The notes beneath the pieces were generated by a model. It searched no databases and was not told where the DNA came from. It worked only from the letters and a program-made list of their open reading frames with translations. Made by a program: the position numbers and the translations under genes. From Mycolicibacterium cosmeticum (GTDB taxonomy: Bacteria; Actinomycetota; Actinomycetes; Mycobacteriales; Mycobacteriaceae): a DNA stretch of 64,000 nt. The DNA is taken from positions 2,356,001 to 2,420,000 of the forward strand of contig NZ_CCBB010000003.1 in assembly GCF_000613185.1 (NCBI RefSeq). Reading direction: 5' to 3'. Within the stretch, counting starts at the first letter, position 1. Every line of letters begins with the position of its first letter. Shown here piece after piece: positions 10,129 to 19,074 of this stretch.

Positions 10129-11567
10129 ATCTTCAGGATTACGCACGGTTGTTGCGCACTCGCTGGGTGACCATATGCCTCACCACAGTGGCGATCGTCG
10201 CGGCGGCCGTGGCCCTGACGCTGTTGACCACGCCGCTCTACCAGGCCTCGACAAGGCTTTTCGTCTCCACCACGACGGGCGGTGCAACGGCCACCGATCT
10301 GTATCAGGGCAACCGCCTCTCGCAGGACCGCGTGTTGTCCTACACCCAACTCTTGATGGGCGAAACGTTGGCGCAACGCACCATCGACAAACTGGATCTG
10401 GACATGACGGCCGGTCAGCTGCGCGAACACGTCAAGGCAACCGCGAAGGCCGACACCGTCCTGATCGACGTCGCGGTCGTGGACGAATCGCCGGTGCGGG
10501 CCAGGGATATCGCCAATGCGCTGTCGGATGAATTCGTGGTCATGGTCCGTGAATTGGAAACCCCGGAAGACGGTGCCAGGCCGTACGCCCGAGTGGTCGT
10601 CGAGCAGCGGGCTGCCATACCCAGCACACCGGTTTCACCCAAGGTCCTCCGCAACATCTTGGCCGGCCTCGGTCTGGGCTTGATCCTGGGTGTCGGTTTC
10701 GCACTGCTGCGGGATCTCCTCGACAACACGGTCAAAGACCGGCAGACGATCGAAGACATCACGGGCGTGGGCGTCGTGGGCATGATCCCGCTGGACAAGG
10801 AACGCAAGAAGGAACCGGCGATCTCTTTCGGCAATGACAGTTCGGCGATCGCGGAGGCCTTGCGAAAACTCCGGACGAACCTGCAGTTCCTGTCCGTCGA
10901 CAATCCGCCGCGGGTGATCCTGGTGACCAGTTCGCTGCCGGGAGAAGGAAAGTCGACGACGGCGATCAATCTGGCGCTGGCGCTGGCCGAGGCCGATCAC
11001 AACGTCGTCATCGTCGACGGAGACATGCGCCGCCCGATGATCGCGAAGTATCTGGGTCTGGTCGGTTCGGTGGGCTTCAGTACCGTGTTGAGCAATCAGG
11101 TGACCCTGTCAGAAGCCTTGCAAGAGAGCCGCTTTGCCGGCCTGACCGTCCTCACCTCCGGTGCGATCCCGCCGAATCCGAGCGAACTACTGGCCTCACA
11201 GGCGGCAAAGAAGGTGCTGACGGACCTGCGCAACCAGTTCGATTACGTCATCGTGGACTCGTCGCCGCTGTTGGCCGTCACGGACGCCGCCATCCTGGCG
11301 GCGAGCTCCGACGGGGTGCTCGTCATGGCGCGCGCGGGGCAGACCAAACGCGAGCAGCTCGCCCACGCAGTCGGCGCGCTCACCGACGTCGGCGCATCGA
11401 TCCTGGGTGCGGTCCTCACCATGGTGCCCGCACGGGGGTCCGCGGCCTACGGCTACAAGTACACCTACAGCACGTACGGCAGCGCGCAACCGTCGCAGCC
11501 GTCCAGCCAGGATGCGTCGACGGCGCCGCGCCCGACCGGCGAGCTGAAGCCGGCGCACTCCGAGTGA
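10125..11567 (+). CDS. Wzz-type chain-length regulator fused to BY tyrosine kinase (Wzc-like)
   Basis: A 480-residue polysaccharide co-polymerase/tyrosine autokinase. The N-terminal Wzz domain lies between membrane helices at about 16-36 and 176-194. The cytoplasmic kinase has Walker A SLPGEGKST (270-278), Walker A' VIVDGDMRRP (295-304) and Walker B YVIVDSSP (374-381). A tyrosine cluster (five Tyr between 442 and 451) forms the C-terminal autophosphorylation tail, followed by a Pro/Ser-rich end. Family members set chain length and control Wzy-dependent polysaccharide assembly by cycles of tyrosine phosphorylation. The TTG start follows AAGGGG. It heads a rightward operon with a heparinase-like gene 10 bases downstream and is divergent from its probable phosphatase. 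Confidence 0.93.
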   Translation: MNLQDYARLLRTRWVTICLTTVAIVAAAVALTLLTTPLYQASTRLFVSTTTGGATATDLYQGNRLSQDRVLSYTQLLMGETLAQRTIDKLDLDMTAGQLREHVKATAKADTVLIDVAVVDESPVRARDIANALSDEFVVMVRELETPEDGARPYARVVVEQRAAIPSTPVSPKVLRNILAGLGLGLILGVGFALLRDLLDNTVKDRQTIEDITGVGVVGMIPLDKERKKEPAISFGNDSSAIAEALRKLRTNLQFLSVDNPPRVILVTSSLPGEGKSTTAINLALALAEADHNVVIVDGDMRRPMIAKYLGLVGSVGFSTVLSNQVTLSEALQESRFAGLTVLTSGAIPPNPSELLASQAAKKVLTDLRNQFDYVIVDSSPLLAVTDAAILAASSDGVLVMARAGQTKREQLAHAVGALTDVGASILGAVLTMVPARGSAAYGYKYTYSTYGSAQPSQPSSQDASTAPRPTGELKPAHSE

Positions 11568-11577
11568 GGTCTGCGCG

Positions 11578-13395
11578 GTGCTGCTGCGCGCCGCCGACGG
11601 TGATGGAGATGTTCGATTGTCTGTGACTGTGACAGCCCGCGCAGCATCGCGCCTGACCCCGCGAATCGTCGCGTACCAGGTCAAGCGACTCGCCAGGAAC
11701 AGGGCCGTGCCGAAGATTGCTGAGAGTTACGACCACGCGGTGCGCCGGACCGCGGAGCGACTCCCGGAACCGGCGCACTGTGCCCAGCTGCCCGTCGAGC
11801 TGGCAAGTTTCATCGGTGCGTTCTACCGGCACACCGACGACGCGATGATGGATGCGCGCCGTGGCCGGTTCACCATTCTCGGTCGGACGGTCGACTTCGG
11901 TTCGATCGATGAAATCGATTGGTCGCACCGGCTTCCCGACGAGGAGGACCACCATCTCTGGCGGATGAAACTGGCCCATCTCGAAGTCGTGCATTCGCTC
12001 CTGGCCAGCGGCGAAGCACCGCACCACGATACGGCGGTCACCTTGCTGGACACCTTCGCCGCATCCCGCAACTTCCTGTCGTCGCAGGCTTTCGTCACCG
12101 GATGGGCACCCTACGGCGCCTCCCACCGGCTACTGGCGGTGTTGAGCGGGCTCGGCCTCGCCGCGCGCCACGGTGAGGTCACACCCGATGTCCGGGCACG
12201 CGTGCAGGCGTTCGCGCGGCTGGATGCCGGATTCCTGTGGCGCAACATCGAGCACGACCTGCGCAACAATCACACCGAGCGCAACTTGGCGGCGTTGTGT
12301 CTGTACCACCTTGCGGCCGCGTCGGTTTCGCCGGACCGGGCAGCGCGGCTCGACCGCGAGGTCGACAGGATCATCCGGTCGACGGTGCTGCCCGACGGTA
12401 TGCAGATCGAGCGGTCTGCGATGTATCAGGGCCTCACGGTGATGTCGCTGCGCATCTTCGCCGCCTGCTCCTTCCTGTCGGCGTCCACGCGTGCGCTGGC
12501 TCGGGCGCGAGCCGACGCCGCTACGTCGGCATGGTTGTTCCTGACCCACGATGACGGCGAAATCGCATTGTTCAACGACGCGTGGCTCGACGAGGTGCCA
12601 CCGCCGGGCTCGGTCGTGGACGAACGCACCGTCGAGGTGCCACCGGCGTTGCCGGACGCCGGTTACTTCCGTATCGCCGCAGGCGACGTCGCGGCGATCT
12701 TCGATGCGGGTGAGATCGGGCCGCGCTGGAATCCCGGCCATGGCCACGCCGATTTCCTCGCCATCGAGGCCGATGTATCCGGCCACCGTCTGCTCGTCGA
12801 CCCAGGGACATCGCAGTATTCCACGGGGCCGCAACGGACCTATGAGCGATCGGCGGCGAGTCACAACGGGCCGCGCTACCTCGGCGTGGAGCCGGTCGAG
12901 TACTCCGGATGTTTCAAGGTGGGGCGGCTGACCGGGGCCGTTCCGCTGCCGCAGGACGCCTTGGACGCGTTGCCCACTCCCGCCGTCGGCGGACGGATCA
13001 GCACGCCCGCCGGCGACTGCACCCGCGTGGTGTGTGCACTGCCCGCCGGAGGCCTGCTCGTCGTCGATCGTTGGAGCGCCGCGGAATGCCCTGGGGTGAC
13101 AAGCGTTCTCATCCCGGCTGCGTGGGAGGTGGACTGTGACGCCGAGCGCGGCAGCGTGTTCGCCCGCTTGCCCGGCGTCGACACGTCGCTCCAGGTTTTC
13201 GCGGGTGAACTCGGTCGCCGTGCGGCAGCGACCTGGAGTCGGCGTTATCTGCAGGCCGAGCAGGCGCATTCGATCGAACTCGTGCCGGCACCCGCCGTCG
13301 ATGGTGGAAGCCAACTCGTGTGGGGAATCGGTGTCACAGATCCGGCCGACGCTCACCGAATCCGAGCCGAGGTCGACGCACTCCTGGCGTCGTGA
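11578..13395 (+). CDS. Heparinase II/III-family polysaccharide lyase-like protein
   Basis: A 605-residue protein with the two-part architecture of heparinase II/III and alginate lyases. An N-terminal alpha/alpha toroid contains DLRNNHTERNLAAL. The C-terminal beta-sandwich carries the HGHADFLAIE motif (H388, H390) and DPGTSQYS, characteristic of the family. Such enzymes cleave uronic-acid-containing polysaccharides by beta-elimination, and homologues in capsule clusters trim the polymer. No signal peptide is evident, so an intracellular location or non-classical export is possible. The GTG start lies 10 bases after the kinase stop, with GAGG upstream; a TTG at 11617 is an alternative. Co-occurrence with an AlgD-like dehydrogenase supports a uronate substrate (inference). 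Confidence 0.85.
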   Translation: MLLRAADGDGDVRLSVTVTARAASRLTPRIVAYQVKRLARNRAVPKIAESYDHAVRRTAERLPEPAHCAQLPVELASFIGAFYRHTDDAMMDARRGRFTILGRTVDFGSIDEIDWSHRLPDEEDHHLWRMKLAHLEVVHSLLASGEAPHHDTAVTLLDTFAASRNFLSSQAFVTGWAPYGASHRLLAVLSGLGLAARHGEVTPDVRARVQAFARLDAGFLWRNIEHDLRNNHTERNLAALCLYHLAAASVSPDRAARLDREVDRIIRSTVLPDGMQIERSAMYQGLTVMSLRIFAACSFLSASTRALARARADAATSAWLFLTHDDGEIALFNDAWLDEVPPPGSVVDERTVEVPPALPDAGYFRIAAGDVAAIFDAGEIGPRWNPGHGHADFLAIEADVSGHRLLVDPGTSQYSTGPQRTYERSAASHNGPRYLGVEPVEYSGCFKVGRLTGAVPLPQDALDALPTPAVGGRISTPAGDCTRVVCALPAGGLLVVDRWSAAECPGVTSVLIPAAWEVDCDAERGSVFARLPGVDTSLQVFAGELGRRAAATWSRRYLQAEQAHSIELVPAPAVDGGSQLVWGIGVTDPADAHRIRAEVDALLAS

Positions 13396-13405
13396 GGTCG
13401 GCCCG

Positions 13406-14497
13406 ATGTCAGTGAGCCGCAGACGCTTTCTCGGACAGGCAACGGCAGGCATGGCCGCGGTGAGCGCGGGTGCGGTGCTGCGGTCTGTGACGGGCGACGA
13501 TTCGGTGGCCAATGCGACGCCGGCGTCGGGTCAGGCCCTGGTGGGTCGGCTGGACCAGGCGATCAATCTACGAGCCCGGCAGTGCGCGGCGGGATCGGTC
13601 TGCCCGAGCCCTCGGCTGTTGCGCAACGGCCGGTATGCACTCCCGTCGGGTGTGCTCGACGATCCGGCATACGCGTCCGTCACCGATCTGCTTTCCGGGT
13701 GGAGCATGGCCCACATCGGCGACGATGACTACGAAGCCGCGGCCGACGAGGTCGGCGATGCGTCGGACTTCATCCTGGCCGTCGACGGCAAGCTCATGCG
13801 TCAGGCCGGCCGGCCGTCGGCGTTGACCATGCCGGAACCGGGTCTATTCAGATTCGAGGTGCGTCGCGACGATTTCGCCGGCTCGTACGATGCCGACAGC
13901 GGGAGCCGGCGCAGCGAGGTCGTCGCGCGCCAGCAGGACGGTGTCGGGGAGGCGACGGTATGGTCGTCGTTCTGTCTCGTGCTGGGCAGCACTCCCGGAC
14001 TGGCGCAGGCGGGCCGGGGCATCGTCCATCAGTGGCACAGTGTGGATGACGGGGGATCGGGCCGGACGCCGGTGCTTTTCGTGGATGTGGCGAATTCCCA
14101 ACTGACGATCCGTACCTGTTCGTCGGCGCACCTGTACGGCGACGACGCGGTCGGTTCGCAGAACCCGCAGAGTGGGGTTCAGGTGCCGCACTTCGTCACT
14201 CGCGTCCCAGAAGCCGGCGAGCACACCTACCTCACGCTACGGGCCACCTTCGGCGCGCAGGGACACCTCGATGTGTGGCTCAACGGTGACCAGGTCGTCG
14301 ATGCCGATACCCCGATCGGCTACTACGAGGACTTGGCCGACGGGTCCGGACGAACCGTGCTCGGGTATCCGCACTGGGGTCTGTACACCACCAATCGGCC
14401 CGACACGGAAGTCGTGTACATCGCCAATCCCGAATGGGGACACCAGAGTCTGGCAGAGCGGATCAGCGATCCGCTTCCGGTGCCCGCAGTGTCATGA
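13406..14497 (+). CDS. Tat-exported concanavalin-fold polysaccharide lyase-like protein
   Basis: A 363-residue protein with a twin-arginine signal (SRRRFLGQATAGMAAVSAGA). The mature part resembles the 'Polysacc_lyase' (heparin lyase I/PL20-like) beta-jelly-roll family. It has an aromatic strand VWSSFCLVLG, then IVHQWH (H208, H211), FVDVANSQLTIR, and a C-terminal YPHWGLYTTNRP strand with the Trp/Tyr pattern of these folds. It would act outside the membrane on an acidic polysaccharide. The ATG at 13406 lies 10 bases after the heparinase-like gene, with GAGG at good spacing. The gene ends 20 bases from the converging SGNH hydrolase. Lyase activity is inferred from fold motifs only. Confidence 0.8.
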   Translation: MSVSRRRFLGQATAGMAAVSAGAVLRSVTGDDSVANATPASGQALVGRLDQAINLRARQCAAGSVCPSPRLLRNGRYALPSGVLDDPAYASVTDLLSGWSMAHIGDDDYEAAADEVGDASDFILAVDGKLMRQAGRPSALTMPEPGLFRFEVRRDDFAGSYDADSGSRRSEVVARQQDGVGEATVWSSFCLVLGSTPGLAQAGRGIVHQWHSVDDGGSGRTPVLFVDVANSQLTIRTCSSAHLYGDDAVGSQNPQSGVQVPHFVTRVPEAGEHTYLTLRATFGAQGHLDVWLNGDQVVDADTPIGYYEDLADGSGRTVLGYPHWGLYTTNRPDTEVVYIANPEWGHQSLAERISDPLPVPAVS

Positions 14498-14517
14498 CCC
14501 CCGGTCGTGCCGGCGGA

Positions 14518-15258
14518 TCAGTGCACGGCCGGCGGCGACATCAACAGTTGCGCGATGACGGGCGCGATCTTCTGTGCCATGTACTCGTGCCCGGCGTCGG
14601 TGGGATGCACGCCGTCCGCACCGATCAGGTCCGGCCGGTCGGCGAACCACCGATCCGCGATGGGGTCGACGAAAGTGGCACCCAGTTCTTCCGACCGCGT
14701 GCGCAGGATGTCGCGCGTGCGCAGGATATAGGCCGGAGGGGGACTGTTCCTCACCCAGGGCGGCCCGATCACCAGCAGATGGGCTGCCGGAGCGGCGACT
14801 TCGGCGTCGCGCAGGGTGTCGCACGTCGCGTGCGCCATCTGGCCGGGAGTGCCGTGCGAATCGTTGATGGAACCGAAAACCACCACCACATGGTCGCCCG
14901 GTGACAACGTGGTGGGAATCTTGTCGGCGAACACTTCACCGGTGCGTCGTCCATGGGCGACATAGCCGGAGCCGCCTTCGGCCCCCACCTTCATCACGAC
15001 GTCAAGTCCCATGCCCTGGAGCTGTGCTCCCGCGACAGACGTCCATCGCTTGTCGCCGTTACCGCCTTGCGGGCTACCACCGGTGTACGAGTCGCCGATG
15101 ACGGCAACCCTGTCTCGAGTGGCCGTGGGTGCGGCGGGCAGCCTGGGAGCGATGCACGTGTACGGGTCGGCGGCCGCGGCGGAGTCGACACCCTTCGGTG
15201 AACTGCACGCACACAAGGCCGCAAGCAGCGCTGCCGCCACCGCGATACGGCGGATCAT
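14518..15258 (-). CDS. SGNH/GDSL-family esterase, probable lipoprotein
   Basis: A 246-residue secreted hydrolase. The N-terminus is a lipoprotein-like signal ending LLAALCAC-SS, with Cys18 as probable lipidation site (the -2 residue is atypical). SGNH blocks are visible: GDSYTG with nucleophile S57, GSIND with the oxyanion Asn, and DGVHPTDAGH with D215/H218. Such enzymes remove acetyl groups from polysaccharides or lipids. It shares the leftward strand with an acyltransferase-3 gene 52 bases upstream, so addition and removal of O-acyl groups on the same polymer is a reasonable inference. Confidence 0.85.
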   Translation of the reverse strand: MIRRIAVAAALLAALCACSSPKGVDSAAAADPYTCIAPRLPAAPTATRDRVAVIGDSYTGGSPQGGNGDKRWTSVAGAQLQGMGLDVVMKVGAEGGSGYVAHGRRTGEVFADKIPTTLSPGDHVVVVFGSINDSHGTPGQMAHATCDTLRDAEVAAPAAHLLVIGPPWVRNSPPPAYILRTRDILRTRSEELGATFVDPIADRWFADRPDLIGADGVHPTDAGHEYMAQKIAPVIAQLLMSPPAVH

Positions 15259-15310
15259 GAAAGCCTCCCCTCACCAAGCACATTCGTCGACGTCGAGCCG
15301 TAGGCCACCG

Positions 15311-16417
15311 TCATACCGGGTGTCCACCGAACCGTCTGCGCAGACCGCTCAGCCGTTTCGTCGTCAAACGGTACGCCCCGTCGGATATCAGCACGGTGGC
15401 AACCAGGGCGATCGGGATCGCCAACGCCCGGTTCGGGAGCACGGCGACCAACACCGCCAGTATAGGGAGGTGCCACAGGTACATCTCATAGCTGATCTTG
15501 CCCAGGTGCGCTATGGGCTTACGCTCCAGCAGCCTTCGGAGCCAGCGGTAGTTGGGCGCGAATATCACGCCCACGAAGAAGATCCCGATTGCCAGGCTCT
15601 GGAAACTGTACTTCCAGGCGATCTCGTACGCCTGGGACCAGTGCACCATGGACGCGAGCATCAGAAGTCCACCGCCGAACACCAGCAGATGCCCGACGAA
15701 GCGCCTGCTCGGAATTCGCAACCAGCCGGCGTCCAGAAGCAGGGTGAGCAGCACTCCGAATCCGATGGAATCGAGCCGGGTGAACGTGAAGTGGTAGTTG
15801 AACTGGTCGGCCAAAGCCACCGGCGCCACTTCGTAGTACCACACCCGAATGATCAGCGGCACGACGACGGCGACCGACATCATGATCACCCGCGACCTCG
15901 GTGTGCGGAACAACAGCAGGGCCGCGGGCAGCAGCAGATAGAAATGCTCCTCGACCGCGAGGCTCCACAGCGGTTCGATCGCCGGATATCCTTCCCGCCA
16001 TCCCCACGCCATCGCGCCGTACTTCGTGATGTTTCCCAGGTAGGTGAACGACATCGCGATCTGGGCGGGTGAGAAGTCCTCGGGATAGAAGTAATACAGC
16101 GCGGGCACGGCGATCACGCCCATCAGCAGCAACGGTGGAAGCAACCTGATGAACCGCCTGATGTAGAACGATTTGATGGCGATCGGGCGCTGGAACCGGT
16201 GCTCCTCGGCCAGCAGCAGGCGAGTGATCAGGAAGCCGCTGATGAAGAAGAAGATCGAGACACCGAAACCGCCGGGCAGGATCATGACGAGCTCGTAGTG
16301 GCGCACGATGACGATCAGGACGGCCAGCAGCCGTAAGCCGTCCAATCCGTGTACGTATCCGTACCGCGCCTCCGGCGTGTTGTCCAGTTGGGTGGGTTTG
16401 TCTTCGGTGACGGTCAT
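15311..16417 (-). CDS. Acyltransferase-3 family membrane O-acyltransferase
   Basis: A 368-residue, roughly ten-helix membrane protein of the OafA/NodX (acyltransferase 3) family, which O-acetylates sugars during export. The conserved GLDGLRLLAVLIVIVRHYE start, the FFFISGFLIT segment, the RRFIRLLPPL loop and WSLAVEEHFYL are all present. The ATG at 16417 follows GAGAGG and overlaps the stop of the upstream polymerase gene by 4 bases (ATGA), so it belongs to the same leftward operon. Most likely it decorates the exopolysaccharide repeat unit (inference). Confidence 0.92.
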   Translation of the reverse strand: MTVTEDKPTQLDNTPEARYGYVHGLDGLRLLAVLIVIVRHYELVMILPGGFGVSIFFFISGFLITRLLLAEEHRFQRPIAIKSFYIRRFIRLLPPLLLMGVIAVPALYYFYPEDFSPAQIAMSFTYLGNITKYGAMAWGWREGYPAIEPLWSLAVEEHFYLLLPAALLLFRTPRSRVIMMSVAVVVPLIIRVWYYEVAPVALADQFNYHFTFTRLDSIGFGVLLTLLLDAGWLRIPSRRFVGHLLVFGGGLLMLASMVHWSQAYEIAWKYSFQSLAIGIFFVGVIFAPNYRWLRRLLERKPIAHLGKISYEMYLWHLPILAVLVAVLPNRALAIPIALVATVLISDGAYRLTTKRLSGLRRRFGGHPV

Positions 16418-17772
16418 CGGAGCCTCTCGGCAGGCACAGTCGGGGCAGGAGATGTCGCCACGTCGTCGACGTTCACGCCGCCCGACGTCCCGACGGACCG
16501 GAAATGCGGACTCATCATGATGCCGACCAGCACCCAGAACGGTGGCCATCCCGCCGGAAAGCTGTTCAGCCAGGTGACCGCGAGGATGACCACGGCGATC
16601 GTTCTGAAGGGAATCTGTGACCGCATCGCGAACAGGAAGATGATGAACGCGTATGCCACGCCGATGATCCCGAACTCGAGCATGATGACGGCGAACTGCG
16701 AAACCGGTGACTGACTCAAGGTGGCCGGCACCGAGTCACCGTAGTAGGCGTTGAGTCCGAGCATCGACCCCACCGAATGTCTGGCATAGACATCCGGTGC
16801 TTCGTTGACGAAGGCACCGGCACCGTACCCCCGCAAGCCCGTGTCGAGCATGCCGAGGACACCGACGACATTGTGGGCAATGCGATAGGAGACGGTGGTG
16901 TCCAGCAACTCCGCCGGTGAGCGGATCGCCGTGCTCAGTAGGTCGATCCCGCGGATACCGCTGGAGGACAACGTGTCCAGGGCGAGGATGGCGGGCACGG
17001 CGACCACTACCGCGATGGCGGACTTACCTATCACGCCCAGTTGGCCGGACGGCCGCGTAGCCAGGTAGACGACGCCGATGAGGGCCAGGCCGATGTAACC
17101 GGTGCCGGACTGTGACAGCAGGGCACCGGCGATGGCGAAGGCCAACGGCCACTTCTCGGCGCGCGCACCCTCTTCCTGCAGCCGGCGCCGCGCGATCATG
17201 CACAGCACCACCATGAAGGCCATGGTGAAACCGAAATCGGTGGCCTCCGGAGCGAGGCTCGAGGTGCCGCGCGCCCCGGAGTTCACCACCGTGGGTACCA
17301 GCGGCGTGACCAACTCGAAGTAGATGGTGGGGGCGAGGTAGCGCAGCATGGCGAACAGCAACCAGAGCGGAAGCGTGAGTTTCAACGCCCGCCACAGCGT
17401 GGCCGGTGTCAGGTACTGGCACGCGAGAAAGATGCCGGCACTGAGCAGAAAGGACGCCGACCGGCGCAGGTAGATCTGGAGGTCGAAGCCGTCCCCGCCG
17501 TAGACGTAGAACATGAACCATGCAGCGAAGAGCACCAGCGTGAACTGGAGTGCGGTGATGCGGATGCCGGTGGTCAGCAGACGGCCGCCGACCCAGAGCC
17601 AGGCCAGTAGCGCGGCCCACGGCTGTACCTGCGACGGTACCGACAGCGGCCCCAGGTTGAGATAGGGCAGAAACGAAGCCGCCGCGACGACGGTCAACGG
17701 AACACTGGATTGAAGCGCCGCCACGCCCGGCGGGGATGCGGTACGGGGCCGGGGCCGCGTCAGGTGAGCCAC
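16414..17772 (-). CDS. O-antigen ligase/polymerase-like membrane protein (Wzy candidate)
   Basis: A 452-residue protein with ten or more predicted membrane helices and a long extracytoplasmic loop near the middle-to-C-terminal part (about 285-360). Family-like features include SLAPEATDFGFTMAF and SQSGTGYIGL, the latter resembling the polymerase 'S-x-T/G-G' segment. Wzy proteins join repeat units on the outer face of the membrane. Sequence identity in this family is low, so the call rests on topology and on position between the flippase and acyltransferase genes. The start is GTG at 17772, six bases after GGAGG; longer frames upstream lack this site. Confidence 0.78.
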   Translation of the reverse strand: MAHLTRPRPRTASPPGVAALQSSVPLTVVAAASFLPYLNLGPLSVPSQVQPWAALLAWLWVGGRLLTTGIRITALQFTLVLFAAWFMFYVYGGDGFDLQIYLRRSASFLLSAGIFLACQYLTPATLWRALKLTLPLWLLFAMLRYLAPTIYFELVTPLVPTVVNSGARGTSSLAPEATDFGFTMAFMVVLCMIARRRLQEEGARAEKWPLAFAIAGALLSQSGTGYIGLALIGVVYLATRPSGQLGVIGKSAIAVVVAVPAILALDTLSSSGIRGIDLLSTAIRSPAELLDTTVSYRIAHNVVGVLGMLDTGLRGYGAGAFVNEAPDVYARHSVGSMLGLNAYYGDSVPATLSQSPVSQFAVIMLEFGIIGVAYAFIIFLFAMRSQIPFRTIAVVILAVTWLNSFPAGWPPFWVLVGIMMSPHFRSVGTSGGVNVDDVATSPAPTVPAERLR

Positions 17773-17786
17773 GTGGGGACCTCCAG

Positions 17787-19067
17787 TCAGATTTCGTCTC
17801 GGGAGCCGGCACGGACGGTCCGGGATCCCGGCAGGATCGGGTGTATCCAGATGCCCCAATACCGATGCAACACAACAATCATCGCGCCGAACACGGCCAA
17901 GGTGTACAGGACCTGAACCCAGGCCATCGCCATGACGCCCCAATGTGCGACACCGAGCAGAGCCACCGTTGCGAGCGGAACGGCCACGCAGAAGATGGCC
18001 AGGACGCGGTTCTCGTGCCCGGTCATCTTGAGCACTTCGTCGATGGGGCCCGCGTAGGCCTCGATGGCGACGGCTACCAACAGGACCGTCAGCAAAGGTG
18101 CCGCGGGTGCGAGGTCCGCGCCGAAAGCCGCTGAGATCAGCCAATGCCCGGCCACGCTGCTCACCACCACCGCGGCGAGCGTGATCACCAGCGTGACCGT
18201 CGCCAGCCGGCCACAGATCAGCTTGATGGCCTGCCGGTCCTGCGCCTCGAAAGCTCGCACGATGGTGGGACGGATCGCGAACCGGACCGCGGCGGTGATG
18301 GCGCCCACCGCCACCGCCAGTCTCCCCGCCGTACCGAGGTATCCGGCCTGAACGGGTGAAAGCGCCAGCCCCGCTATGAAGGTCGGCAGCCAGATTCCTG
18401 CTGCGTACAGCCCGCGCGCCGCCGACAGGCGCAGTCCGACCCGCACCAGGTGTCGCGTGACGCCGATGCTCGGCGGGCCGGGCCGGACGCGGCGGACCAC
18501 GAGCAGCAAGGCGAATGCCGCCACGATCAACGAGGCCACCGACGTTGCCAGTGCCACGCCGGAGAAGGTGGGTTGGTGGGCGAGCACCACATACGGGACG
18601 GCACTCACGGCGAGGCTGAGATTCACGGCGGGGTAGAAGAAAAATGCTCCGAGCCCCTTGGCCCCGACCCCGAGAAGGAGCTGCGCCCCGTTGAACATCA
18701 GACCGTTGGCCACGAAGAAGGCCAGGATGAACGCCACCTGGATCCAGGTCGATGTATCGAGGGGGAGGAGCGACAGGAGCAGACCGCCCGTCAGAGCGAC
18801 GACGGCGGCGTTGGCGAGAGCGAACGTCAATGTCGTGCCCAGCAGGGCGCGCACCTGGTCCGGCTCACCCCGCGCCTCGAGTTTGGGAGCGTCGCGCACA
18901 AAGGTCTCCGACACCCCCAAGCCGAGCAGGAAGTACGTCGGCAGCACGGCGCTGAGCACCAGGAGGTAGCGACCGTAGTCTTCGGGATCGAGGCGGCGTG
19001 CCAGGATCATCAGGATCACGAACTGCAGCGCGATACCGCCGTAACGCAGCGCCACCGTGAGTGCCAT
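17787..19067 (-). CDS. Polysaccharide flippase (Wzx-like, MATE/MVF fold)
   Basis: A 426-residue protein with about 12 membrane helices. The start ALRYGGIALQFVILMILARRLDPEDYGRY is the typical N-terminus of polysaccharide-biosynthesis flippases. These move undecaprenyl/decaprenyl-linked repeat units across the inner membrane for Wzy polymerisation. The gene begins 7 bases after the glycosyltransferase stop and ends 14 bases before the Wzy candidate, so it lies in the same leftward operon. Confidence 0.9.
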   Translation of the reverse strand: MALTVALRYGGIALQFVILMILARRLDPEDYGRYLLVLSAVLPTYFLLGLGVSETFVRDAPKLEARGEPDQVRALLGTTLTFALANAAVVALTGGLLLSLLPLDTSTWIQVAFILAFFVANGLMFNGAQLLLGVGAKGLGAFFFYPAVNLSLAVSAVPYVVLAHQPTFSGVALATSVASLIVAAFALLLVVRRVRPGPPSIGVTRHLVRVGLRLSAARGLYAAGIWLPTFIAGLALSPVQAGYLGTAGRLAVAVGAITAAVRFAIRPTIVRAFEAQDRQAIKLICGRLATVTLVITLAAVVVSSVAGHWLISAAFGADLAPAAPLLTVLLVAVAIEAYAGPIDEVLKMTGHENRVLAIFCVAVPLATVALLGVAHWGVMAMAWVQVLYTLAVFGAMIVVLHRYWGIWIHPILPGSRTVRAGSRDEI

Positions 19068-19074
19068 CAGAAGC

